A stretch of DNA of 64,000 bases, taken from assembly GCF_002975275.1 (NCBI RefSeq), contig NZ_PCOQ01000018.1, positions 62,001 to 126,000 of the forward strand, given 5' to 3'. Each line of letters starts with the position of its first letter. Positions within the stretch are counted from its first letter, which is position 1. Both the position numbers and the translations under genes were made by a program. This DNA is from Achromobacter sp. MYb9 (lineage in GTDB: Bacteria; Pseudomonadota; Gammaproteobacteria; Burkholderiales; Burkholderiaceae_B). Shown here piece after piece: positions 26,872-36,025 of this stretch. The notes below the pieces were generated by a model, which was not told the origin of the DNA, ran no database searches, and worked only from the letters and a program-made list of their open reading frames with translations.

Positions 26872-27810
26872 ATGATGAGCAGCATCAGAAAGATGGTGGT
26901 GGTAGGCGGCGGAACGATGGGATGCGCGGTCGCAGCCATGTTCAATGTGGCCGGGTGGCGCGTCCACGTCGTCGAGACGGATGGGACGGCGCGGCATGCC
27001 TTGCCTGGAAAGGTAGACACGGCAGCCCAGGCGCTTGGCGCCGATGGACACGAAACCCCGCTCGCCGTTCATGGCGCGCTGACAGACATCGATTGGACGG
27101 ATGTCGATATCGTCATTGAATGCGTATTCGAGGATCTCGGACTCAAGCAGGCGGTCTTCGCTGAACTTGAAACCCTGTGCCCGGCTCCGACTCCTTTGAC
27201 CAGCAATTCCTCGAGCTTTCCGATAAGCCAGATCGCAAAGGGTCTGGCGACGCAAGGCCGGATGCTTGGGCTGCACTTTTTCATGCCCGCCCATCTGGTT
27301 CCGGCGGTGGAGGTGGTCTGCAGCGTAGCCTCCGATGCGTCGACCGCCGACGACGTCAGCGCCATCATGCGCGGAGTTGGGAAAAAGCCGATTCGGGTCA
27401 AGCGCGATATCCCGGGCTTTCTTGCCAACCGCATCCAGCATGCCTTGATGCGCGAAGCGATCGCCCTGGTCGAAGAAGGGTTCGCCTCGGCGCAAGACGT
27501 GGACGCCGCCGTGCGCTATGGGTTCGGATTCCGCTACATCGCGGCCGGCCCGCTGTTGCAAAAGGACCTGGCCGGCATCGACATCCATTGCGCGGCGGCA
27601 ACGACGATGTATCCCTACCTTCGCACCGACCAGGAACCCAGCGCCTATATGCGCAAACTGGTCGCCAACGGCGACATCGGCGTGAAATCGCCCACGTTGC
27701 GCGGCTTCTACCAATGGACCCCCGAACAAGTGGCGATCGAGCAGCGTCGCTACGAAGCGGCACTTCTGAAAGCCGCGCGGATCCTGTCGGATGAAGAGGC
27801 GGCCCACTGA
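26872..27810 (+). CDS. 3-hydroxyacyl-CoA dehydrogenase-like (lambda-crystallin/L-gulonate 3-dehydrogenase type) oxidoreductase
   Basis: 312 residues; AGGA precedes two adjacent ATG codons (26872 and 26875). It has an N-terminal NAD-binding Rossmann fold with GGGTMGCAVA at about 13-22, the family motif SNSSSFPISQIA, and HFFMPAHLVPAVEVV with the conserved His. A C-terminal helical domain begins near 185 (DIPGFLANRIQHALMREAIALVEEG). Members act on 3-hydroxyacyl-CoA or, in the lambda-crystallin branch, on L-gulonate. Next to uronate and lactone enzymes, a sugar-acid substrate is as plausible as an acyl-CoA. It is the first gene of the divergent operon. Confidence 0.75.
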   Translation: MMSSIRKMVVVGGGTMGCAVAAMFNVAGWRVHVVETDGTARHALPGKVDTAAQALGADGHETPLAVHGALTDIDWTDVDIVIECVFEDLGLKQAVFAELETLCPAPTPLTSNSSSFPISQIAKGLATQGRMLGLHFFMPAHLVPAVEVVCSVASDASTADDVSAIMRGVGKKPIRVKRDIPGFLANRIQHALMREAIALVEEGFASAQDVDAAVRYGFGFRYIAAGPLLQKDLAGIDIHCAAATTMYPYLRTDQEPSAYMRKLVANGDIGVKSPTLRGFYQWTPEQVAIEQRRYEAALLKAARILSDEEAAH

Positions 27811-27932
27811 CACGCGCTACACGGCACATGCAGCATCCATAGAAGACCAACCACGCAAATCTGCAGTGCGGATTCCTATCAAGGATCAAGGGGAGATGTG
27901 ATGAAGCGAGACAAGAAAAACGGGGAGGCACG

Positions 27933-28523
27933 ATGAACGGGTCCTCTGCCTCTCATAGAAAGTTCCTGGCGCTGCAACGGACGATGGATTCCGTCAACAG
28001 CGCCGCAGAAAAATGCGCCGGGCTTTTTCTCCTCGGCATGATCGTCGCCGTTTCAATTTCTGTTTTCTCCCGGCTGCTCTATACCTATACCGGCATCTCT
28101 TTGTCGACGCCATGGGCCGAAGAGCTCGCGCGCTTCCTGATGATCGGGAGCGTCTTTATCGGCGGTGCGGTGGCCGCCTACCACCTGCGCCTGATCGGCG
28201 TCGATGTCTTCGTCACCATTGTCCCCGAACGTATTGCCCGCTGGCTGAGGCTGCTGTCCCATCTCCTGACCTTGGCACTGGCGCTTTTGCTGGTCTGGAA
28301 ATCCATCCGGCTGATTGAACTGGGCTTCAAGCAATGGTCGCCCGCGATGGAAATGCCAATGGCCTACGTGTACGCGTCGATGGCGATCGGCTGTCTCCTT
28401 ATGTGTGCGAACACCCTCACGAATGCGGCCAAAGAGCTGCTGAATGTGGAACTGCCACACCGAGAGTCAGCGGAAATGGAAGAGGCGATGGAAATCAAGA
28501 ACAGTGTCGAGGGGGCATTATGA
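27933..28523 (+). CDS. dctQ: TRAP transporter small permease (DctQ type)
   Basis: 196 residues with GGGAGG before the ATG. It has four hydrophobic segments (from about residues 28, 65, 100 and 140), and the second is preceded by the family motif STPWAEELARFLMIGSVF. DctQ is the small membrane subunit of tripartite ATP-independent periplasmic transporters, which import carboxylates with sodium or protons. It overlaps dctM by an ATGA. The polar tail from about residue 170 (RESAEMEEAMEIK) is longer than needed for the fold. Confidence 0.9.
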   Translation: MNGSSASHRKFLALQRTMDSVNSAAEKCAGLFLLGMIVAVSISVFSRLLYTYTGISLSTPWAEELARFLMIGSVFIGGAVAAYHLRLIGVDVFVTIVPERIARWLRLLSHLLTLALALLLVWKSIRLIELGFKQWSPAMEMPMAYVYASMAIGCLLMCANTLTNAAKELLNVELPHRESAEMEEAMEIKNSVEGAL

Positions 28524-29791
28524 TTTTGGTGCTTGGCTTGTCGTTCTTCCTGATCATGCTGATCGGCGCGCCCATCATGACGGCGCTGGGGCTGTCCGCC
28601 GCGATGGCCTTGCAATCGGGCGATCGATCGCTGTTGATCGTCGTGCAGATGGCCTTCCAGTCCCTGGATTCATTCAGCCTGATGGCCGTGCCGTTCTTCA
28701 TCCTTGCGGGTCATCTGATGCAGTCGGGCGGTGTCGCGCGAAGGCTGGTCCAGCTGGCCAATGCGTTCGTCGGCTGGATCCGCGGTGGCCTGGGCGCGGT
28801 CGCGGTGCTCACCTCCTTGCTATTTGCCACCGTATCCGGCTCGTCGTCTGCGACGACTGCGGCAATCGGCTCGGTGCTGATCCCGGAAATGGAGAAAAAG
28901 GGCTATCCGCGATCCTTCGCCGCGTCGATCGCGGCCTCGTCCGGGGAACTGGGGGCCATCATCCCGCCGTCCATTCCCATGGTCGTCTATGCACTGACGG
29001 CCAACGTATCAGTGGGCGCGCTGTTCATTGCGGGCATTCTGCCGGGGCTTCTGATTGCCTTGTCGCTGATCCTGACGGTTTGCGTGATCGCCAGCGTCAA
29101 GGGTTTTGACGCCGTGCGCGTACTGAGCCTGAAGGATTGGACAAGAGGCGTGCTGACGGCTTTGCGCGACGCCATGCTGGCACTGATGATGCCCGTCATC
29201 ATTCTTGGCGGCATCTATGGCGGCTTGTTCACGCCCACTGAAGCGTCCTGCGTCGCGGTGCTCTACGGTCTGGTTCTGGGGATGTTCGTCTACAAGGAAA
29301 TCACGCCCAGGAACCTGCTTGGCATTTTCGGCCGAGCCGCGGTGATGTCCGCGATCATCTTGCTCATCGTCGCCTTTGCCGCGGTGTTTGCCTATCTCCT
29401 GACAATCAACCAGGTGCCGCAGCGAGTCGCCGCCATGCTGGGCTCGGTGACCACCAACCCCATCATCTTCTTACTGCTCGTGAACGTTATGTTGTTCTTG
29501 GTCGGCATGTTCATCGAAGCGCTGGCGGCGATCCTGATTATCGTGCCAATCCTGGCTCCCATCAGCGTGGCCTTTGGCATCGACCCGATCCATTTCGGCA
29601 TGATCGTCATCACCAACCTGGCGGTCGGAATGGTAACCCCGCCAGTGGGCGTGAATCTGTTCGTGGTGTGCGAAGTCGCCCAACTGAAGATGCATCAATT
29701 GGCCCGCTACCTGGTCCTCTTCCTGGCGGTATTGATCGTGGACATCCTCATCATCTCGTATGTACCTAGCCTCAGCACGGCGTTTCTATAG
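28520..29791 (+). CDS. dctM: TRAP transporter large permease (DctM type)
   Basis: 423 residues. The ATG at 28520 overlaps the dctQ stop; the frame is open further upstream, but that part would lie inside dctQ. There are about 12 hydrophobic segments, with typical DctM strings SLMAVPFFILAGHLMQSGG, VSGSSSATTAAIGSVLIPEM and a terminal PPVGVNLFVVCEVA. It forms the ion-coupled channel of the TRAP system with DctQ and the binding protein DctP encoded just downstream. Confidence 0.93.
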   Translation: MILVLGLSFFLIMLIGAPIMTALGLSAAMALQSGDRSLLIVVQMAFQSLDSFSLMAVPFFILAGHLMQSGGVARRLVQLANAFVGWIRGGLGAVAVLTSLLFATVSGSSSATTAAIGSVLIPEMEKKGYPRSFAASIAASSGELGAIIPPSIPMVVYALTANVSVGALFIAGILPGLLIALSLILTVCVIASVKGFDAVRVLSLKDWTRGVLTALRDAMLALMMPVIILGGIYGGLFTPTEASCVAVLYGLVLGMFVYKEITPRNLLGIFGRAAVMSAIILLIVAFAAVFAYLLTINQVPQRVAAMLGSVTTNPIIFLLLVNVMLFLVGMFIEALAAILIIVPILAPISVAFGIDPIHFGMIVITNLAVGMVTPPVGVNLFVVCEVAQLKMHQLARYLVLFLAVLIVDILIISYVPSLSTAFL

Positions 29792-29858
29792 GTAGCGCGC
29801 CGGGCGGTCGCATGATTTTCATTAAAAAAACAAACCAGAATCACCCAGGAGACAAGCA

Positions 29859-30863
29859 ATGCGCATGCTCAAGAAGATCATTGGAGCCGGATCCCTCAGC
29901 CTTTTGCTGCTATCGGCGCCCTCTTATGCATTGAACATGGATGTGGGCCACACGCTGACGACGGACAGCCCGTTCCACGTCGGCACGCAGAAATTCGCCG
30001 ATATCCTCAAAGAGAAATCAAACGGGAAAATCAACGTCACGGTATTTCCCCATTCGCAATTAGGCGGCGAACTCACCATGATCCAAGGTGCCGTGGCCGG
30101 CGCGACGGACCTGTTCGTCACCGGTCAACCCGCCTTGAACAATGTGGTGAAGGAGTTTCTGGTTTTTGACACGCCTTTCCTGTTTGACAACGTGCAGCAA
30201 GCCAATGAAATCCTGGCCGGCCCCGTGGGCGACAAGTTCATGGACATTCTGCCTAAGTATGGCCTCGTCGGTCTGGGCTGGTTTTCCGCCATCGAACGCA
30301 ATGTCTTTGGCAACCGGGCCGTCAATTCCGCTGGCGATCTGAAGGGCATGAAGATTCGCGTGATTCAGTCACCGGGATACGTCGAAAGCTACAAAACGCT
30401 GGGTGCGCAGGCCACCCCGATGGCGTATTCCGAACTGTACCTGGCGCTGCAGCAAAAGGTCATCGACGGCGGTGAGACCACCCCGGACCAATTCGTGTCC
30501 GACAAGTTCATCGAGGTGTCCAAGTACTTCAACATGACGCACATCAATATCCATCCGGCGCTGCTGGTCATGTCCAAGACGCGTTGGGACTCGCTCTCCG
30601 ACAGCGAGCGGAAAATGGTGAAGGAGGCGGCCGATGAAGCCATGGCCTATGCCCGCGACTATTACAAAAAGGTCTACGACGAAGGCATGAAGACCATGGC
30701 CGAAAAGGGCGTCACGGTGGTCTATCCCAGCGACATCGATTCGCTGGTGCAGGCTACCCGGCCGGTTGTGAAGAAGCTGGTCGGCGATGCACCTAACGGC
30801 CAGGCGCTTTATGACGCCGTGATCGCCGCCAAGGCCACGGCCACGGCCACGGCCAAGAAATAA
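29859..30863 (+). CDS. dctP: TRAP transporter periplasmic solute-binding protein (DctP type)
   Basis: 334 residues with AGGAGA before the ATG. A signal peptide ends at about SAPSYA (residue 24). The mature protein has DctP features: GTQKFADILKEKSNGKINV, FPHSQLGGE, a conserved Arg in GMKIRVIQSP and GGETTPDQFVSDKFIEV. Members of this branch often bind uronates or aldarates, which would fit the following uronate dehydrogenase gene. The C-terminus ends in a short Ala-Thr-Lys tail from a triple gccacg repeat. Confidence 0.9.
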   Translation: MRMLKKIIGAGSLSLLLLSAPSYALNMDVGHTLTTDSPFHVGTQKFADILKEKSNGKINVTVFPHSQLGGELTMIQGAVAGATDLFVTGQPALNNVVKEFLVFDTPFLFDNVQQANEILAGPVGDKFMDILPKYGLVGLGWFSAIERNVFGNRAVNSAGDLKGMKIRVIQSPGYVESYKTLGAQATPMAYSELYLALQQKVIDGGETTPDQFVSDKFIEVSKYFNMTHINIHPALLVMSKTRWDSLSDSERKMVKEAADEAMAYARDYYKKVYDEGMKTMAEKGVTVVYPSDIDSLVQATRPVVKKLVGDAPNGQALYDAVIAAKATATATAKK

Positions 30864-30902
30864 TCCATGCCCCGCCATCCGGGAAAAGAAAGGAAGAGAG
30901 CG

Positions 30903-31736
30903 ATGACTCATTTCACCAAAGCTGAAAGCCTGCGGGTGCTGATCACCGGCGCGGCGGGGAACATCGGAAAGTGCCTGCGAGAGCAGCTGCGCGGCCGCTA
31001 TGCGTTGTTGCGCCTGGCTGACATCGCCGTACAGGAACCCGCGCAAGCGGGCGAGGAAATCTGCACGCTGGATGTGCGCGACATGGATTCTGTCGCGCGT
31101 TGCATGGAAGGCATGGATTGTGTCGTGCACCTGGCCGGGATTCCAGGCGTGGACACCTGGGACAAGATCCTGCCGATGAATATCGATGGCTGCTACAACG
31201 TGTTCGAAGCCGCTCGTCGCCAGAACGTGCCACGCGTGATTTTCGCCAGCTCAAACCATGCCGTGGGCTATCACCGCAGGGAGAAATTCCTGGACAACAC
31301 CGTGGAACCCCGACCGGACTCCCTGTACGGCGTATCGAAAGTGTTCGGCGAGGCTCTGGGCCGGATGTATGCCGACAAGTACGGCATGTCTGTCGCCTGC
31401 CTGCGGATCGGCACGTTCCGCACGCCCGATCGCCCAAGTGAAGCCCGCCAACTCCTTACCTGGCTCAGCCACCGGGACATGGCGCAGCTGGCGCGCCGTT
31501 GCATCGAGCACGAGGCCTACCACTTCGCCGTGATCTATGGCGTGTCGAACAATCTACGCAACCGGTGGGACAACTCCAATGTGAAGTTTCTTGGGTACGA
31601 GCCGCAAGACGACTCCGAAATCTTCGCGGCGGAAATACTCGCCCAGGATATCCCCGAGGACCCCATCGCCGCCCAGTTTCATGGCGGCTTCTACTGCCCT
31701 CTGGAGTTCATCGGCACCACCGACAGGATTTCCTGA
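30903..31736 (+). CDS. udh: Uronate dehydrogenase (SDR/epimerase family)
   Basis: 277 residues from ATG 30903, preceded by a purine-rich AAGGAAGAGAG. It is an extended short-chain dehydrogenase with GAAGNIGK (NAD site, residues about 16-23) and the catalytic YGVSK. Strings such as FASSNHAVGYH and YGVSNNLRNRWDN are typical of bacterial uronate dehydrogenases, which oxidise galacturonate or glucuronate to the aldaro-lactone with NAD. The next gene encodes a lactonase, matching that pathway. It is not the missing TviC epimerase: it lacks the UDP-sugar-epimerase length and follows a TRAP transporter. Confidence 0.8.
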   Translation: MTHFTKAESLRVLITGAAGNIGKCLREQLRGRYALLRLADIAVQEPAQAGEEICTLDVRDMDSVARCMEGMDCVVHLAGIPGVDTWDKILPMNIDGCYNVFEAARRQNVPRVIFASSNHAVGYHRREKFLDNTVEPRPDSLYGVSKVFGEALGRMYADKYGMSVACLRIGTFRTPDRPSEARQLLTWLSHRDMAQLARRCIEHEAYHFAVIYGVSNNLRNRWDNSNVKFLGYEPQDDSEIFAAEILAQDIPEDPIAAQFHGGFYCPLEFIGTTDRIS

Positions 31737-31793
31737 GACGCCCTTGTAGAAAGCGCTGCCATCCCCCCGTAAACAACTCACTGCCGGGACACC

Positions 31794-32708
31794 ATGTACG
31801 CCGCACCGCCTGCCATTCAAGCCGAAGTGTTCGCCCGCCTGCCCGATGCCTTCCGCAAGCCGGAAGGCACGTCCGAATGGCACCGCTACCAGCCGGGCAA
31901 CCAGCCACCGCATTCCCTGCTGGAAGGACCTTCCTTTGACGCACAAGGCCGCCTGTATTGCGTGGATGTGCCTTGGGGTCGCGTGTTTCGAGTGGATGCA
32001 CAAGGCGAGTTCGAACTGATCGCCGAGTACGCCGGCGAACCCAACGGTCTGAAGATCCACCGGGACGGGCGTATCTTCATCGCGGATTACGCGCGCGGCA
32101 TCATGCAGCTCGACCCCGCGACGGGCGACGCCACGCCTGTGCTCGAACGCGTCCACCTCGAACGCCTTAAAGCGGTGAACGACCTGGTGTTCGCGTCCAA
32201 CGGCGATCTGTATTTCACCGATCAAGGGCTGACCGGCTGGCACGACCAGACGGGCCGGGTCTTCCGGCGCCGGGCCGACGGCCGTGTCGATTGTCTGCTG
32301 GACAACATCCCGAGCCCCAACGGCCTGGTGCTGGACCCAAGCGAATCCGTACTCTATGTCGCGGTGACGCGCGCGAATGCGATCTGGCGCGTGCCCCTGA
32401 CCCGGGAAGGAAACGTAACCAAGGTCGGAACGTTCATCCAGATGTCCGGCGGCGGCGGTCCCGACGGTCTCGCCATTGATGAAGACGGCAATCTGGCCGT
32501 GGCACATGTGGGGCTGGGTGCGGTCTGGCTCTTCAGCAACCGGGGCGAACCCATGTTGCGCATCAATTCGCCACTGGGTGCATTGACGACCAATATCGCC
32601 TTCGGCGGCCCGGACCGAAAAGCGCTTTACATCACCGAGTCCGAATCGGGATCCATCCTGCGGGCTCCGATGCCCATTGCCGGCCGAGTCATGTATTCGG
32701 GTGTTTGA
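31794..32708 (+). CDS. SMP-30/gluconolactonase family lactonase
   Basis: 304 residues, a six-bladed beta-propeller. The metal-site strings of the SMP-30 family are visible: LLEGPSFDAQGRLYCVD, VNDLVFASNGDLYFTD, SPNGLVLD and GPDGLAIDEDGNLAVA. It probably opens the aldaro-lactone or another sugar lactone made by the uronate dehydrogenase encoded 57 bp upstream. It is the last gene of the sugar-acid operon. Confidence 0.85.
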   Translation: MYAAPPAIQAEVFARLPDAFRKPEGTSEWHRYQPGNQPPHSLLEGPSFDAQGRLYCVDVPWGRVFRVDAQGEFELIAEYAGEPNGLKIHRDGRIFIADYARGIMQLDPATGDATPVLERVHLERLKAVNDLVFASNGDLYFTDQGLTGWHDQTGRVFRRRADGRVDCLLDNIPSPNGLVLDPSESVLYVAVTRANAIWRVPLTREGNVTKVGTFIQMSGGGGPDGLAIDEDGNLAVAHVGLGAVWLFSNRGEPMLRINSPLGALTTNIAFGGPDRKALYITESESGSILRAPMPIAGRVMYSGV

Positions 32709-32821
32709 CCGCCCCTTGGCAGAAGTGCGAGGCGAATTCAGTTCGTAGCGTATGCGAGAGCCCATCCAGACGCGATCAACATGGGATCGGCCGGGATAGG
32801 ATCGATCAATCACCTGAAAGA

Positions 32822-32843
32822 ACCCGCCAAGATCATGGCGGGT
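32822..32843. terminator. Inverted repeat between converging operons, probable terminator for the fmd operon
   Basis: ACCCGCCA and TGGCGGGT form an 8-bp stem with a 6-nt loop. On the minus strand the stem is followed by TTCTTTC, so it fits a rho-independent terminator about 130 bp past fmdB. The rest of 32709-32973 holds nothing I recognise. Confidence 0.5.
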
Positions 32844-32973
32844 GAGTTGAAGCTATGGACGCCCGTCATCCAGCACGCAAACATTCAGATGGACTAATTG
32901 GCAAGCGGACGGCAGCCGCCTGTCCGTCCAGCTTGCCAGCGCACTCGGAACCTGCGCCCGTCGCTGCCCGCTT

Positions 32974-33306
32974 TCAGTGACTGATCATCCACGGCCGGGC
33001 GCCCGCGAAGGTTTTGCCGCCGTCGGCGGTCTGGCGTGATCGGCCCGTGGCTTTGGCGCCTGAGCAACAACCGCAACCCATGCCGTGGCCGCTGCGGGTG
33101 CTGCGAGGTTCATGTGCGGCGCGTTCGTTGACCGCGCGGGCTCGATTCATTGCCGAGGACAGCGCCGAGACCGCTGGCGCGCCACTGACGAAGCGCTCGC
33201 AGGCGCCACCGCAATCGGGGCAAGGCGCGGGGTCACGCCATTGCGACAAGGGCCTCAGGACGGCGAACTCGCCGCAGTCCTGGCAGCGATAGTCATAGAG
33301 CGGCAT
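32974..33306 (-). CDS. fmdB: FmdB-family zinc-ribbon protein
   Basis: 110 residues. The N-terminus MPLYDYRCQDCGEF and a second CPDCGG pair form the FmdB-type four-Cys zinc ribbon. The remaining ~60 residues are basic/low complexity with GCGCCSG. FmdB was named as a putative regulator in the formamidase operon of Methylophilus; its biochemical role is unsettled. Here it directly follows fmdA, as in that operon. Confidence 0.85.
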   Translation of the reverse strand: MPLYDYRCQDCGEFAVLRPLSQWRDPAPCPDCGGACERFVSGAPAVSALSSAMNRARAVNERAAHEPRSTRSGHGMGCGCCSGAKATGRSRQTADGGKTFAGARPWMISH

Positions 33307-33315
33307 GGCGGCTCC

Positions 33316-34545
33316 TCAAAGGTCTTTGGCGATGGGCATGTCCATACCACGCGTTATCTGCGGTACGTCGCCCAGCGCATTGGGCTGGATGTCGATGTCG
33401 AAGATCTCGGTCGGCAGCCACAACGTCGCGCAGGCATTGGGAATGTCCACCACGCCGCTGATGTGGCCCTGCACCGGCGCCGTGCCCAGAATCGAGTACG
33501 CCTGCGCGCCGGAATAGCCAAACTTCTTCAGGTACTCAATGGCGTTCAGGCAGGCCTGGCGATAGGCGATGTGCACGTCCAGATAGTGCTGCTTGCCGCC
33601 TTCATCGACCGAAATGCCTTCGAAGATCAGATAGTCTTTGTAGTTGGGCGTGATGGGGCTGGGCTTGAAGATGGGATTGCGAATGCCGTACTTGGCCATG
33701 CCGCCCTTGATGAGCGACACCCGCATATGCACCCAGCCCGCCATTTCGATGGCGCCGCAGAAGGTGATCTCGCCATCGCCCTGCGAGAAGTGCAGGTCGC
33801 CCACCGACAGGCCGCCACCGTTGACGTAGACGGGAAAGAACACCCGGGAACCGCGCGACAGATCCTTGATGTCGCAATTGCCGCCGTGCTCGCGCGGCGG
33901 TACGGTGCGTGCACCGGTGGCGGCAGCGCGATCCCGCTCGGCCCCCTTGAGCTTGCCCATGTGCGCCGTCTTGGGCGCCGGCGGATTGGCCAGGGGCGGA
34001 ACGCGCTCGGGGTCGCTGTCTATCAGCTTCTGTTCACGCTCATTCCACGTGTCCAGCAATGCCTGATCCGGCAGGCAGCCGATCAAGCCCGGATGGATAA
34101 GGCCGGCGAAGCGCACGCCAGGGATATGGCGCGAGGTCGTGAACATGCCTTCAAAATCCCAGATCGACTTTTGCGCCGAGGGGAAGTGTTCGGTCAGAAA
34201 GCCGCCGCCATTGTTCTTGCTGAAAAAGCCATTGAAACCCCACAGGCTTTCCTGCTTGGCGCCGATATCCAGCAAGTCCACCACCAGCAGGTCACCGGGC
34301 TCGGCGCCTTCGACGCCGACCGGGCCGGACAGGAAGTGCACCGTGGACAGGTCCACATCGCGCACGTCAGAGGCATCGTCATCGTTCTTGATCGCGCCGC
34401 CCGTCCAGTCGTAGGTTTCAAGCACGAAATCATCGCCCGGCTTGACCCACGTCGCCATGGGAATATCGGGATGCCAGCGATTGTGCACGCCTTCGTTTTC
34501 GTAGGGGGATTGGGCCAGGTCGACCTTGATCAGGGTTTCAGGCAT
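33316..34545 (-). CDS. fmdA: Formamidase (acetamidase/formamidase family)
   Basis: 409 residues from ATG 34545, which has AAAGGAG at proper spacing; an upstream frame start at 34569 does not. FmdA family strings include MPETLIKVDL, VHNRWHPDIP, GDLLVVDLLDIG, HPGLIGCLPDQALLDTWNERE, PREHGGNCDIKDLSRGSRVFFPVYV and VGDLHFSQGDGE. It hydrolyses formamide and short-chain amides to ammonia and the acid in the cytosol. It lies downstream of a complete urt-type ABC transporter, so that transporter probably carries amides and/or urea as a nitrogen source. Confidence 0.93.
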   Translation of the reverse strand: MPETLIKVDLAQSPYENEGVHNRWHPDIPMATWVKPGDDFVLETYDWTGGAIKNDDDASDVRDVDLSTVHFLSGPVGVEGAEPGDLLVVDLLDIGAKQESLWGFNGFFSKNNGGGFLTEHFPSAQKSIWDFEGMFTTSRHIPGVRFAGLIHPGLIGCLPDQALLDTWNEREQKLIDSDPERVPPLANPPAPKTAHMGKLKGAERDRAAATGARTVPPREHGGNCDIKDLSRGSRVFFPVYVNGGGLSVGDLHFSQGDGEITFCGAIEMAGWVHMRVSLIKGGMAKYGIRNPIFKPSPITPNYKDYLIFEGISVDEGGKQHYLDVHIAYRQACLNAIEYLKKFGYSGAQAYSILGTAPVQGHISGVVDIPNACATLWLPTEIFDIDIQPNALGDVPQITRGMDMPIAKDL

Positions 34546-34574
34546 GTCATGCTCCTTTAAGATGGACAACGACT

Positions 34575-35267
34575 TCAGACAGACAGGTATTTGCTGATCG
34601 TCTTCTCGTCAACGCGCTCGCGCGGGTCTTCGTGCACGAAGCGGCCCTTGTCGATCACGATGAGCCGGTCGGCGATCTGCATGGTGAAACTCAAGACTTG
34701 TTCGGACACCACGATGGCCAGATTGCGCAGCTTGCGGATTTCCAGCAGGCTGCGGGCGATGTCCTTGATGATGGACGGCTGTATGCCTTCGGTGGGCTCG
34801 TCCAGCAGCAGCACGCGCGGGTTGGTGACCAGGGCGCGTGCAATGGCAAGCTGCTGTTGCTGCCCGCCCGACAGATCGCCGCCACGCCGGCCGCGCATGT
34901 CGTGCAACACCGGAAACAGGGCGTAGATGTCTTCCGGAATGGTGTCGCGCAGTGCCCGCCCGCGCATGCCGGTACGGATGTTCTCTTCAACGGTCAGCGT
35001 CGGAAAGATCATGCGGCCCTGCGGCACGTAAGCCACTCCGTTGCGCACGCGCTGATGGCTCTCCAGCCGTTCCAGCGCCTTGCCGTCCAGCGAGATCGAG
35101 CCCTGCATGGTGGGCAGCAAGCCCATCATGGTTTTGAACAGCGTGGTCTTGCCCATGCCGTTGCGCCCCATCACGGCGACGATTTCACCGGACGCCACGG
35201 CCAGGTCGACACCATGGATGACTTTGCTTTGGCCATAGCCTGAAACCAGGCCAGCGATATTGAACAT
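34575..35267 (-). CDS. urtE: Urea/short-chain-amide ABC transporter ATP-binding protein UrtE
   Basis: 230 residues, with GGAGG before the ATG. Intact ATPase motifs: Walker A GRNGMGKTT, signature LSGGQQQQLAIARAL and Walker B VLLLDEPTEGIQP. This LivF/UrtE-type subunit is the second ATPase of a branched-chain-amino-acid-class (HAAT) importer. It lies between urtD and fmdA. Confidence 0.92.
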   Translation of the reverse strand: MFNIAGLVSGYGQSKVIHGVDLAVASGEIVAVMGRNGMGKTTLFKTMMGLLPTMQGSISLDGKALERLESHQRVRNGVAYVPQGRMIFPTLTVEENIRTGMRGRALRDTIPEDIYALFPVLHDMRGRRGGDLSGGQQQQLAIARALVTNPRVLLLDEPTEGIQPSIIKDIARSLLEIRKLRNLAIVVSEQVLSFTMQIADRLIVIDKGRFVHEDPRERVDEKTISKYLSV

Positions 35268-35281
35268 ATTGCCTCCTGGCC

Positions 35282-36025
35282 TCAGTGGCCGAGATAGACT
35301 TCAACCACGCGCGGATCGGACTGCACCTTGTCCATGCTGCCCTCGGCCAGCACACGGCCCTGGTGCAGCACCGTGACCTTGTGCGCGATGTTCTTCACGA
35401 ATTCCATGTCGTGCTCGATCACGATGAGCGATCGATTGCGGCTGATTCGATTGAGCAGTTCGGCGGTGCGCTCACGCTCGGACACGCTCATGCCGGCCAC
35501 TGGTTCGTCCAGCATCATCAGCTCGGGCTCCTGCATCAGCAGCATGCCGATTTCCAGCCATTGCTTCTGGCCGTGCGAGAGCAACTCCGCCGAGCGGTCC
35601 AGATGATCGGCAAGAAAAATCTCTTCGGCCACCTGCTCGACCCGTTCGATCACGGCCGCGCTACGCCGGAAGGTCAGCGCGCCAAACACGCTGCGCCCGG
35701 CCGGGAACGACACTTCCAGGTTTTCGCGAACGGACAGGGTTTCGTAGATAGAGGGGGTCTGGAATTTTCGGCCCACGCCGGCGCGCACGATTTCATACTC
35801 GGCCAGGCCGGTCAGCTCGGTGTCCTTGAAGCGGATGGAGCCGGCGGTAGCCTTGGTGCGGCCGCAGATCAGATCCAGCAGCGTGGTCTTGCCGGCGCCA
35901 TTGGGGCCGATGATCACGCGCAGCTCTCCCTGATCGACATACAGGTTGAGGTCGTTGACGGCGACAAAGCCGTTGAACGAGACGGTCAGGCCTTCGACGT
36001 ACAACGCGAACTCGGATGGGTTCAT
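35282..36025 (-). CDS. urtD: Urea/short-chain-amide ABC transporter ATP-binding protein UrtD
   Basis: 247 residues from ATG 36025, whose codon overlaps the urtC stop (ATGA). Walker A GPNGAGKTTLLDLI, a family insert GVGRKFQTPSIYETLSVREN and Walker B MMLDEPVAGMS are present. The signature is LSHGQKQWLEIGMLL, with His in place of the second Ser/Gly, as is usual for UrtD and LivG-type subunits. A longer open frame upstream lies inside urtC and was rejected. Confidence 0.92.
   Translation of the reverse strand: MNPSEFALYVEGLTVSFNGFVAVNDLNLYVDQGELRVIIGPNGAGKTTLLDLICGRTKATAGSIRFKDTELTGLAEYEIVRAGVGRKFQTPSIYETLSVRENLEVSFPAGRSVFGALTFRRSAAVIERVEQVAEEIFLADHLDRSAELLSHGQKQWLEIGMLLMQEPELMMLDEPVAGMSVSERERTAELLNRISRNRSLIVIEHDMEFVKNIAHKVTVLHQGRVLAEGSMDKVQSDPRVVEVYLGH

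Noticed and set aside
30825-30860. Triple gccacg repeat at the end of dctP as a regulatory or slippage site
   Set aside because: It simply encodes the Ala-Thr tail of the binding protein; three copies are too few to argue phase variation.
30903-31736. The epimerase-family gene as the missing TviC
   Set aside because: Its motifs and neighbours (TRAP transporter, lactonase) fit uronate dehydrogenase, and at 277 residues it is shorter than UDP-HexNAcA 4-epimerases.
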